Of a stretch of DNA of 64,000 nucleotides, positions 1-6,931 are shown piece after piece. A program made the translations under genes and the position numbers. Location of the stretch: NCBI RefSeq assembly GCF_030816485.1, contig NZ_JAUSYC010000001.1, positions 744,001 to 808,000 on the forward strand, in the 5' to 3' direction. The first letter of the stretch is position 1. Every line of letters starts with the position of its first letter. The notes beneath the pieces are model-generated. The model searched no databases. It saw nothing but the letters and a program-made list of their open reading frames with translations, and was not told the origin of the DNA. Origin of the DNA: Arthrobacter sp. B1I2. Lineage in GTDB: Bacteria > Actinomycetota > Actinomycetes > Actinomycetales > Micrococcaceae.

Positions 1-821
1 GCCGATCACTCTTCGACGGAATCTCCGGCGCGATCCTCGCCAGCGAACCCGTGACCGCCGACATGCTCACCGGCGCCGGGTCCCTGAAAGTCATCGCCCG
101 CAGCGGCGTGGGCTACGACTCCATCGACGTCGAGGCCGCCGCAGCCCACGGAGTCAGGGTCTGCAACGCGCCCGGAACAAACCACCACTCGGTCGCCGAA
201 CTGGCCATCGGACTGATCATCATGGCCGCACGCCGCCTCCTGGAGGTCACCGCCGCCGTTCGCCAGGGTGGCTGGCCCCGGGAAGCCGGCCATGAGCTCC
301 GGGGTTCCAGCCTGGGAATAGTCGGCTACGGCCCCAGCGGACGCGCCACCGCAAACCTGGGCGCAGCGCTCGGCATGAACGTCCTGGTCAGCACCTCCCA
401 CCCGGACCCAGCAAACACCACGTTCCAGTACACGGATCTCGACACCGTCATCGCCGGCTCCGACTACCTCTCCCTGCATACCCGCGGAGGCCAAAGCACC
501 GGCAAACTCATCGACGCGCCCCGGCTGCAAACAATGAAACCCACCGCAGTCCTTATCAACACTGCCCGCGGCTCCCTCGTGGACGAAGAGGCCCTGGCCA
601 AAGCACTCTCCGACGGCACCATCGCCGGCGCCGCGCTGGACGTACTCGAGAGCGAACCCCTACCCGACGACAGCCCCCTACGCGGCCTGGACAACCTGCT
701 CATCACCTCCCACCTCGCCGGACAAACGATCGAGGCACGGGCACGGGCCGGCCTCGCTGCCGCACACGCCGTCATCGACGTCCTCGAAAACCGCGAACCG
801 GCCCACCCGGTCGACCGCTAA
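1..821 (+). CDS. D-2-hydroxyacid dehydrogenase (NAD-binding), 5' end cut by window
   Basis: The reading frame is open from base 3, so the N-terminus lies outside the window. The visible 272 residues hold the NAD-binding half of the D-isomer 2-hydroxyacid dehydrogenase family (phosphoglycerate dehydrogenase, glyoxylate/hydroxypyruvate reductase). The Rossmann glycine motif GIVGYGPSG lies near base 318. The substrate-binding segment INTARGSLVD lies near 556, the catalytic glutamate segment LDVLESEPLP near 637, and the catalytic histidine in TSHLAGQT near 706. The family reduces 2-keto acids or oxidises D-2-hydroxy acids with NAD(P)H/NAD(P). Its neighbours (tartrate-type dehydrogenase, CitE-like lyase, FAH protein) suggest a role in hydroxy-acid or sugar-acid catabolism. 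The exact substrate cannot be read from the sequence. Confidence 0.9.
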   Translation, partial: RSLFDGISGAILASEPVTADMLTGAGSLKVIARSGVGYDSIDVEAAAAHGVRVCNAPGTNHHSVAELAIGLIIMAARRLLEVTAAVRQGGWPREAGHELRGSSLGIVGYGPSGRATANLGAALGMNVLVSTSHPDPANTTFQYTDLDTVIAGSDYLSLHTRGGQSTGKLIDAPRLQTMKPTAVLINTARGSLVDEEALAKALSDGTIAGAALDVLESEPLPDDSPLRGLDNLLITSHLAGQTIEARARAGLAAAHAVIDVLENREPAHPVDR

Positions 822-856
822 CCCCGCACACCCAACAAAGACGAAGAAGGATCCTG

Positions 857-1936
857 ATGTCGAAACCCCACCGCATCGCAGTCATTCCCGGCGACGGAAT
901 CGGCACCGAAGTCGTGCCCGAAGGGCTGCGCGTCCTGGACGCCGCAGCATCAGCCTTCGACCTCAACCTCACATACGAGCACTTCGACTACGCCTCGGCT
1001 GACTACTACAGCCGGCACGGCAAAATGCTGCCCGACGAGTGGTTTGAGGAACTAAACCAGTTCGATTCCATCTTCTTCGGCGCCGTCGGCTGGCCCGACG
1101 TCGTCCCCGACCACGTTTCGCTGTGGGGAAGCCTGCTGCAGTTCCGCCGCCATTTCGACCAGTACGTCAGCCTGCGCCCGGTCAAGCTCCTTCCCGGGGT
1201 GCCCAGCCCCCTCACCGGCCGGGTCCCCGGCGACGTGGACTTCTACGTCGTGCGCGAAAACACCGAAGGCGAATACTCCAGCATCGGTGGCAAAATTTTC
1301 GAAGGCACCGACCGCGAAACCGTGGTCCAGGAAACCGTCATGACCCGCACCGGCGTGGACCGTATCCTCAAGTACGCCTTCGACCTGGCGCAAAGCCGGC
1401 CCAAGAAGCACCTGACCTCCGCCACGAAGAGCAACGGCATCTCCATCACCATGCCCTACTGGGACGAACGCGTGGAAGCCATGGCGAAGGGTTTCACGGA
1501 CCTGAAGGTCGACAAGTACCACATCGACATCCTGGCCGCTAACTTCGTTATGCACCCCGACTGGTTCGACGTCGTGGTCGCCAGCAACCTCTTCGGCGAC
1601 ATCCTCTCCGACCTCGGACCGGCCTGCACCGGAACCATCGGCATCGCACCCAGCGGAAACATCAACCCCGAACGCAAATTCCCCAGCCTTTTCGAACCCG
1701 TCCACGGCTCCGCACCGGACATCGCCGGCAAAGGCATCGCCAACCCCATCGGCCAGGTCTGGTGCGCCGCCATGATGCTGGACCACCTGGGAGAACCCAA
1801 AGCCGCCGCCGCCATCACCACCGCCATGGAAACCGTGCTCGCCACCGGACAGCAAGCACTCACACCGGACATGGGCGGCAATGCCACCACAGAGGAACTG
1901 GGCAAAGCAGTGGCATCGGCCCTGACCGCATCATGA
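857..1936 (+). CDS. tartrate / D-malate type dehydrogenase (isocitrate-isopropylmalate dehydrogenase family)
   Basis: This 359-residue NAD-dependent beta-decarboxylating dehydrogenase has the family length. The N-terminal motif IAVIPGDGIGTEVVPEG and the segment SLRPVKLLPGVPSPL (about residues 110-125) are typical of tartrate dehydrogenase (TtuC) and D-malate dehydrogenase (DmlA) rather than LeuB. The metal and substrate segments FYVVRENTEGEYSSIGG and SNLFGDILSDLGP are intact, as is FEPVHGSAPDIAGKGIANP. Such enzymes oxidise and decarboxylate D-malate or tartrate to pyruvate or related products. A purine-rich ribosome site (AGAAGGA) precedes the ATG at 857. It follows the dehydrogenase at 1-821 by 35 bases and overlaps the next small gene by ATGA, so the cluster is probably one transcript. 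Tartrate versus malate specificity is undecided. Confidence 0.88.
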   Translation: MSKPHRIAVIPGDGIGTEVVPEGLRVLDAAASAFDLNLTYEHFDYASADYYSRHGKMLPDEWFEELNQFDSIFFGAVGWPDVVPDHVSLWGSLLQFRRHFDQYVSLRPVKLLPGVPSPLTGRVPGDVDFYVVRENTEGEYSSIGGKIFEGTDRETVVQETVMTRTGVDRILKYAFDLAQSRPKKHLTSATKSNGISITMPYWDERVEAMAKGFTDLKVDKYHIDILAANFVMHPDWFDVVVASNLFGDILSDLGPACTGTIGIAPSGNINPERKFPSLFEPVHGSAPDIAGKGIANPIGQVWCAAMMLDHLGEPKAAAAITTAMETVLATGQQALTPDMGGNATTEELGKAVASALTAS

Positions 1937-2241
1937 CCCCCTCGACTGGCCCCAGCAACGGGCGCACACCCGCCTTCGGAGAGCGGATCATGCTCCGCCA
2001 GCACCTCCACTGGCGCCGGCTCATCGGAGAGACCGTCCAGATCCACGAGCACGGCCACATCATCCGCACCGGAACCGTGGATGACGCCATGGCAGACTCC
2101 ACAGCGCTCTGGATCGCAGGCGACGCCGCCCAACCACGCACCATGTACGAAGCCGCACACGGGATCGAAGTGTGGGCCCACCCGGAAGAAGCCGAAGACG
2201 GGCTCTGCTACCGGATGACATCCACATCATCACAGAACTGA
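1933..2241 (+). CDS. small hypothetical protein with SH3-like beta core
   Basis: The 102-residue protein starts at an ATG that overlaps the stop of the dehydrogenase (ATGA at 1933-1936), implying translational coupling. An internal ATG at 1990 is an alternative start. The core, about residues 28-80, looks like a small beta-barrel: it begins LIGETVQIHEHGHIIRTG and ends in a GIEVW segment. I have a general memory of similar short proteins in Arthrobacter genomes, but no function is known to me. There is no signal peptide or membrane helix. Its position inside a catabolic operon suggests an accessory or regulatory role, which is inference only. Confidence 0.6.
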   Translation: MTPSTGPSNGRTPAFGERIMLRQHLHWRRLIGETVQIHEHGHIIRTGTVDDAMADSTALWIAGDAAQPRTMYEAAHGIEVWAHPEEAEDGLCYRMTSTSSQN

Positions 2242-2257
2242 TCTAGCACGGAGACCC

Positions 2258-3175
2258 ATGACGCAGCCCACCTACATGCCCCAAAGCACCGACGACACCT
2301 CCTACTCCACCCCCGTGCCAGGCAATGTGCTTCCGGGCTTCATCCCCGAACGCAATATCCCAGCAGAGATCGCCCGCTCCTGGCTGCTGGTCAATGCCAT
2401 GAAGCCGGAGCTTTTCGACCAGTCGGCTGTCTCCCGCGCTGACTCGGTCATCCTGGATATTGAAGATGCGGTGGACCCCTCCCAGAAGGACCAGGCCCGC
2501 GGCAACGTGATCGACTGGCTCACTGCCGGCGGCAAGGCCTGGGTCCGGATCAACGACGCCACCAGCCCGTTCTGGGCCGATGACCTCGCGGGCCTCCGCG
2601 GCACCCCCGGCCTGCTGGGCGTCATGCTCGCCAAGACCGAATCCGCCGACCAGGTCACCGAGAGCTTCCACCGCATGGACGGCAAAACCCCCGTGATCCC
2701 CCTGGTGGAATCCGCCCTCGGCATCGAGGAAGCCAACCACATCGCCAAGGCCCAGGGCGCGTTCCGCCTGGCCTTCGGCTCCGGTGACTTCCGCCGCGAC
2801 ACCGGCATGGCCGCCACCCCGGAGGCCATGGCCTACCCGCGGGCCAAGCTCGTGGTCGCCAGCCGCGTGGGCAACCTGCCCGGCCCCATCGACGGCCCCA
2901 CGGTCGGCACCAACCACCCGATCCTGCGCGAGCAGACCGGCATCACCGTGATGATGGGCATGACCGGCAAGCTGTGCCTGGCCATCGACCAGACCCCGGT
3001 CATCAACGAGGTCATCAGCCCCACCCCGTCGGACGTCGCCTGGGCCACCGACTTCATGAACGACTTCGAAGCCAACGGCCGCGTCATCCGTGACGGCTCC
3101 GACCTGCCCCGCCTGGGCCGCGCCGAGAAGATCATGAAACTCGCCGTAGCCTTTGGCGTGCATCCGGCACACTAA
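2258..3175 (+). CDS. HpcH/HpaI-CitE family aldolase/lyase (CoA ester lyase-like)
   Basis: The 305-residue protein belongs to the phosphoenolpyruvate/pyruvate-superfamily lyases typified by citrate lyase beta subunit and malyl-CoA lyase. The substrate-binding segment RSWLLVNA, the acidic SVILDIEDAVDPSQK segment with its following basic residues, and the glutamate segment IPLVESALGIEEA are present. The region LAFGSGDFRRDTG corresponds to the divalent metal/phosphate site. The family cleaves C-C bonds of 3-hydroxy acids or their CoA thioesters. No citrate lyase alpha or gamma subunit is nearby, so citrate lyase itself is unlikely. A malyl-CoA-like or 2-keto-3-deoxy acid aldolase role inside a hydroxy-acid pathway fits better. 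The gene starts 16 bases after the small hypothetical gene. Confidence 0.85.
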   Translation: MTQPTYMPQSTDDTSYSTPVPGNVLPGFIPERNIPAEIARSWLLVNAMKPELFDQSAVSRADSVILDIEDAVDPSQKDQARGNVIDWLTAGGKAWVRINDATSPFWADDLAGLRGTPGLLGVMLAKTESADQVTESFHRMDGKTPVIPLVESALGIEEANHIAKAQGAFRLAFGSGDFRRDTGMAATPEAMAYPRAKLVVASRVGNLPGPIDGPTVGTNHPILREQTGITVMMGMTGKLCLAIDQTPVINEVISPTPSDVAWATDFMNDFEANGRVIRDGSDLPRLGRAEKIMKLAVAFGVHPAH

Positions 3176-3279
3176 CGCCCGCGCGGACGCCTGCATAGGG
3201 CGACCAAAGCGAACAACCACCCTTCGCACGTCCGACCCCACTGCCGTAATCAGCAACCAAGATCATGAGGAGAGAACGA

Positions 3280-4101
3280 ATGGGTTACGCAAACTACCGA
3301 TATAAGGGTCACAACTACCTTGGCGAAGTTCACGGCGAACACCTCATCCCGCTGGCCGGGCTCACCGACATCGGATCGGAAACCTCCGCCGGTCTCCTTG
3401 CCAGTGCCGCCCGTCTGGGGGAATCACGGGTTCCCATATCCGAAGTCACCCTGCGCGCGGCGTCACCAAGGGCCGGCAAGATCCTCTGCGCGGGCCTGAA
3501 CTACAAAGACCATGCCGACGACACCAGCATGGCCGCCTTTCCCGTCCTCTTCCCCAAGTACACATCCACCCTCATAGGACCTGCCGACGACATCATCCTT
3601 CCCCCGGAATCCACCCAGGTCGACTTCGAGGGCGAACTCGCCGTCATCATCGGCAAGACAGGCCGCCGCATCGCCGAACAGAACGCCATGGACCACATCC
3701 TTGGCTACTGCGTCTCCAACGACGTCACCATGCGCGACTTCCAGAACAAGTCCCACCAATGGCTGCAGGGCAAGATCTGGGACAACACCACCCCGCTCGG
3801 CCCGCACATCGTCACACCCGCAGAAACCGACATCAGCAAGGCTGGCATCAGCACCACCCTGAACGGGGAAGTCGTCCAAAAATCGGATCTCTCCCACCTG
3901 ATCTTCAGCATCCCCACACTCATCGCCACCATCTCCGAATTCACCACACTGGAACCAGGGGACGTCATCCTCACCGGCACACCAGCCGGAGTCGGATACC
4001 GCCGAGACCCCCAACTGTTCCTCAAAGACGGTGACACCGTAACCGTGACCGTGGAAGGGGTCGGCAGCATCACCAACACCGTCAGAGCAGAGACCACCTG
4101 A
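3280..4101 (+). CDS. fumarylacetoacetate hydrolase (FAH) family protein
   Basis: The 273-residue protein is of FAH-family length. The characteristic segment ILCAGLNYKDHADD appears near residue 70 and the metal-binding DFEGELAVIIGKTGRRI near residue 115. A VSNDVTMRDFQ segment and the C-terminal LTGTPAGVGYRRDP follow. Members hydrolyse C-C bonds of acylpyruvates, act as 2-keto-acid hydratases/decarboxylases, or dehydrate sugar acids. The ATG at 3280 is preferred over the in-frame ATG at 3265, because the sequence GAGGAGAG between them is a well-placed ribosome site for the second start. It is the last gene of the catabolic cluster. The substrate is not determinable. Confidence 0.88.
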   Translation: MGYANYRYKGHNYLGEVHGEHLIPLAGLTDIGSETSAGLLASAARLGESRVPISEVTLRAASPRAGKILCAGLNYKDHADDTSMAAFPVLFPKYTSTLIGPADDIILPPESTQVDFEGELAVIIGKTGRRIAEQNAMDHILGYCVSNDVTMRDFQNKSHQWLQGKIWDNTTPLGPHIVTPAETDISKAGISTTLNGEVVQKSDLSHLIFSIPTLIATISEFTTLEPGDVILTGTPAGVGYRRDPQLFLKDGDTVTVTVEGVGSITNTVRAETT

Positions 4102-4240
4102 CGCATACCTCGTGCGGTTTGACGATAGCTGGCGGCGTTCTGGGTTCGGTCGGGTGTCGCTAGTTCTTTGTGACGACGACGCCGCGGCGGAGCTGATGAT
4201 CGGCACCGCACGCCGGCACGAAGAACCCAGTCTGGCCGGG

Positions 4241-4543
4241 CTAGTCGCGATGGTTGTATTCGAACCGTTCGATGATAACGCTGCCACTGGTTGCCGCCAG
4301 CCCGATAACGCGGCCAGTGAACCCGCCCGCGACCTCGGTGGAAAGATACGGGCCATCTATTCGGGCGAGTGTCGTCAGCTGGCCGTGCTCACGAAAGCCC
4401 AAACTGACTTCGTCCGGCCCGGTATTCTTGCCCGGTTGGCCCGCCAAGCGTTGATCGGGATGGCCGAATTCCACGAATCGATCAATCCGGAACTGACGAG
4501 AGAGGCACGCGCCGACTCCATCGTGTTCAGGTCCGACAAGTGA
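4241..4543 (-). pseudogene. remnant of the C-terminal domain of a GH43 glycosidase
   Basis: On the minus strand the frame ending at the TAG at 4241 encodes a beta-strand-rich tail including YLSTEVAGGFTGRVIGL and an aromatic end segment ERFEYN. This resembles the concanavalin-like C-terminal domain of family 43 beta-xylosidases/arabinofuranosidases. Upstream of about 4543 the frame runs on through sequence with no family resemblance, and no catalytic propeller domain is present. I read it as the 3' stub of a lost gene. The plus-strand frame over the same bases has no recognisable content. The family assignment is from memory of the motif and is moderate at best. Confidence 0.4.
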
Positions 4544-4681
4544 CCAGCTGATGCGATAGGCGATCCCGCCTGGGGGCGCCGGCTCCTTCTCTGAACCCGC
4601 CTGGGTGTCTCATAGCCTCAGTGTCTCGAAACGCTAGGGTTGAGAGGCTCCTACTCCAATCGGAGCAATTGGCCCAGTGAG

Positions 4682-4868
4682 GTGATTCCTCCGTCGCTTC
4701 ACCCACCGCTGGAGGTGGTCTTGGCGAAGGCTGTAAAGGGCGTTCCTCCGCCTGCAGCGTTGCCTGGCCAGATGCTTTTCGAGCCGAAGTTCCGACGGCT
4801 ATCGGGTCCTAATTACTCGTGAAGTAGCGCAAAACGAGCACAACTCGTCCGGCGAGGGAAGCAACTGA
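4682..4868 (+). pseudogene. frameshifted N-terminal stub of an ATP-dependent DNA ligase
   Basis: The frame from GTG 4682 encodes PPLEVVLAKAVKGVPPP followed by LPGQMLFEPKF. This matches the start of LigC-type ATP-dependent DNA ligases up to the nucleotidyl-accepting lysine, here AAG at 4787-4789. The ligase motif continues as DGYRVLI only after skipping one base (C at 4793), so motif I (EPKFDGYR) is split by a single-base insertion. The shifted frame stops at the TGA at 4866 and nothing downstream looks like ligase. The gene is therefore both frameshifted and truncated, and clearly non-functional as a ligase. Confidence 0.5.
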
Positions 4869-5297
4869 ATTCGGCACAGGACCCGATACTGCTGTTTGGT
4901 TCTGGCACTTTCGGTGGCGGTATCCAGCATAAGCGGGTCGCCCTGGATCAGACCACGTGAGTGGTCTTGAACCACGTCGGCATACTGAGTCGTATCATCC
5001 TGCGCCTAGTAGCTGGCCGATAAGGGCCACACACGCTCTGCCACCCGCGACATCCACCGGGCGGGGCAGTTCAGCCCTGGTAGGCCTCCTGCTGGTTGGT
5101 GCCGCATCGGCCACCGAAACCATCCTGCAGACGCCCTGCTTCCCTTAATGAGTAGGGCTTCGCGAGCACGTTCATCGTGTGCCCGTCTCTCAGCGGTTGT
5201 ATCTCTGAAGCCGCGCGGCTTCACGTCCACATATAGTGCCCGCGAACCTGCAGATGTAGGACCGGAGTGGGGGAATGCTCACTGCTACACTCTGCTC
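4869..5297. other. intergenic stretch with no recognisable gene
   Basis: This stretch separates the ligase remnant from the Lgt-like gene. Short open frames exist on both strands but none has a convincing start, ribosome site or family resemblance. It probably holds the promoter of the downstream membrane/radical SAM operon, though I cannot identify -35/-10 elements with confidence. Together with the two remnants just upstream it forms about 1.2 kb of decayed sequence. Confidence 0.5.
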
Positions 5298-6056
5298 ATG
5301 ATCGGGCTTCCCCTCGCGGGAGACGGGCTGGTGCACGCCGGCTTGTTAGGGCTGGGAATCCTCGCAGCCCTGCTGTTCTACGCTTACGAAAAGCGCCGCA
5401 GAGGTCTCACCGATCCCCGGCTATGGCCCATTGCAGGTTTCGCCATCGCTTTCGGAGCCATCGGCTCAAGGGTCCTCACATGGGATGTTTCGCGGCAAGT
5501 CTCCCTGGCGGACTGGTGGGGCAACGGCGACCGCAGCATCCTCGCGGGCCTTGTGGGCGCGTGGTTCGGGGTCCATCTGGGCAAGCGGCTGACAGGTTAC
5601 CGGGAGTCCACTGGGGATTTGCTTGCGCCCGCTGTCGCTTTGGCGTTGATCCTCGGGCGCGTCGGGTGTCTCCTGACTGAGTTGCCCGGCACCCCGACCG
5701 GGGGCGCATGGGGGATAACGTTGACGCCCGGGCAGACTGCCATGTTGGGTGGAGTTCCCGGGGTCGGGCTCCACCCCTCCTTTGCCTATGAAATCGTGTT
5801 CCATGTGGCCGCGTTCGCGCTCATGTGGCGTTACCGGGACCGCCTGCCCCGGTCCGGCGACCTCTTCATCTGCTACGTAACCTCCTACGCCCTGTTCCGT
5901 TTCGGAGTCGAATTCGTCCGCGGCAATGAGTTGCTCTGGCTGGGGATGAGCCGTCCCCAGTGGTTCCTCCTGGTGGTTCTCCCCCTGCTGCTCTGGCGAA
6001 TGCTGCGGGTATTCGGGAGGCCTCTCCGCCCCAAGTTGGAGGAAAGAGCAGCATGA
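5298..6056 (+). CDS. Lgt-like (prolipoprotein diacylglyceryl transferase family) membrane protein
   Basis: The 252-residue protein has about six to seven hydrophobic segments. The Lgt signature region appears as ILGRVGCLLTELPGTPTGG, keeping the arginine and glutamate of GRxG....E, and the C-terminal LFRFGVEFVR keeps the conserved R, E and R. However, the segment aligning with the essential HGG motif reads SILAGLVGAWFGVHLGKR, with leucine where Lgt has histidine. It is also slightly shorter than housekeeping Lgt and sits with a radical SAM gene rather than trp genes. It may transfer a glycerol-lipid moiety to something other than prolipoproteins. I chose the ATG at 5298, because the longer upstream frame lacks hydrophobic or conserved character. 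Its stop overlaps the next gene by ATGA. Confidence 0.8.
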   Translation: MIGLPLAGDGLVHAGLLGLGILAALLFYAYEKRRRGLTDPRLWPIAGFAIAFGAIGSRVLTWDVSRQVSLADWWGNGDRSILAGLVGAWFGVHLGKRLTGYRESTGDLLAPAVALALILGRVGCLLTELPGTPTGGAWGITLTPGQTAMLGGVPGVGLHPSFAYEIVFHVAAFALMWRYRDRLPRSGDLFICYVTSYALFRFGVEFVRGNELLWLGMSRPQWFLLVVLPLLLWRMLRVFGRPLRPKLEERAA

Positions 6057-6340
6057 GAAAGGACAACCTATCGCCTCAGGAAAAGGAGGAGCCGCCTGAA
6101 CCAGGGCTCGGCCCTATGGGGTTCGGAGTTCTGTTGGGGACTGTTGCCCTTTTTGGCATGGCCTTCCTCGCTGGGCCTGCAGCGTTAATACCAATCGCCG
6201 TCTATCTGGTAGTGGCGATTGTGCTGGCGGTCCGGCCACGCACGTCCCGCTGGGGCGCGGGGCTGCTGATTGGCCTGGGAATCTTCACCTTGGCTGGCGC
6301 TGGAATCTGCGTCGGATACCTCGCGCAGGTAAGGCCCTGA
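6053..6340 (+). CDS. small membrane protein, copy A
   Basis: The 95-residue protein has a polar, glutamate/proline-rich N-terminus and then three hydrophobic stretches, about residues 21-35, 38-60 and 68-90. A basic loop, RPRTSRWGAG, lies between the last two. The start ATG overlaps the stop of the Lgt-like gene (ATGA). It is closely similar to the 120-residue protein encoded at 6569-6931. The shared end is GLLIGLGIF followed by CVGYLAQ. No family name is known to me. It is probably a partner or paralogous accessory of the membrane lipid-modifying operon. Confidence 0.7.
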   Translation: MRKDNLSPQEKEEPPEPGLGPMGFGVLLGTVALFGMAFLAGPAALIPIAVYLVVAIVLAVRPRTSRWGAGLLIGLGIFTLAGAGICVGYLAQVRP

Positions 6341-6341
6341 G

Positions 6342-6572
6342 ATGAATCCGTCCCCGTTCTCTTCCCGGCAGGCTCTGCCCGGCCCGGGCCAGCCGCTCTG
6401 CGGGGACCGCATTCCGGTTCGGCGTCGAATTCGTGCGCAGCAACGAGCTGCTCTGGTGGAGGCTGAGCCGTCCCCAATGGTTCCTCATGATGATTCTCCC
6501 CCTGCTGTTCTGGCGGATGCTGCGGGATTCGGGAAACCACTCCGCCCAAAGTTGGAAAGAAGAGTGGCATGA
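6342..6572 (+). pseudogene. junction relic: radical SAM 5' fragment fused to Lgt-like 3' fragment
   Basis: Bases 6342-6411 repeat the first about 70 bases of the radical SAM gene (compare 6928-6997; both encode SRQALPGPGQPL). From 6412 the sequence switches to a copy of the last about 160 bases of the Lgt-like gene (compare 5895-6056). In the Lgt frame it would read FRFGVEFVRSNELLW and SRPQWFLM. The open frame reads the first part in the radical SAM frame and the last codons (PLRPKLE) in the Lgt frame, because small indels shifted the copy. This is a tandem-duplication scar, not a working gene. It could still be translated as a 76-residue peptide, since it starts with ATG just after copy A. 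Confidence 0.75.
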
Positions 6573-6931
6573 GCGATGACAACCCCGAAGAGGCTTGGAG
6601 CCCACTGCCACCGCCCCGGGAAGAGGAGCCGCCCCCTGAACCAAGACGTGGCTCCATGGTGCTCGGCATCCTGCTGGGCGCTGTTGCCCTTTATGCCCTC
6701 TATTTCGGGACAACAGCTGGCATTGCTCCGGATGAAGGGTACAAGACCTTCCTCGCTGGGCCTGCAGCGCTAATACCAATCGGCGCGTATCTGGCAGTAG
6801 CCGGTGCCCTGGCAATCCGGCCACGCACGTCCCGGTGGGGTGCGGGGCTGCTGATTGGCCTGGGGATCTTCATCCTGGTCGGCGGCGGGATCTGCGTCGG
6901 ATACCTCGCACAGATGAGTAGGCGGATATGA
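6569..6931 (+). CDS. small membrane protein, copy B
   Basis: The 120-residue protein is paralogous to the protein at 6053-6340. It has the same charged/proline-rich head (EEEPPPEPRRGSM) and the same C-terminal pair of hydrophobic helices. The central part is longer and includes IAPDEGYKTFLAGPAALIP. Three or four membrane helices are likely. Its stop overlaps the start of the radical SAM gene (ATGA at 6928-6931), so the two are translationally coupled. The duplication that made copies A and B left both open, which suggests both may still be used. Confidence 0.7.
   Translation: MSDDNPEEAWSPLPPPREEEPPPEPRRGSMVLGILLGAVALYALYFGTTAGIAPDEGYKTFLAGPAALIPIGAYLAVAGALAIRPRTSRWGAGLLIGLGIFILVGGGICVGYLAQMSRRI

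Noticed and set aside
4112..4543. A 143-residue plus-strand open frame after the FAH gene
   Set aside because: It has no recognisable motif or ribosome site, and the opposite strand carries the GH43-like tail over the same bases, so it is probably a shadow frame.
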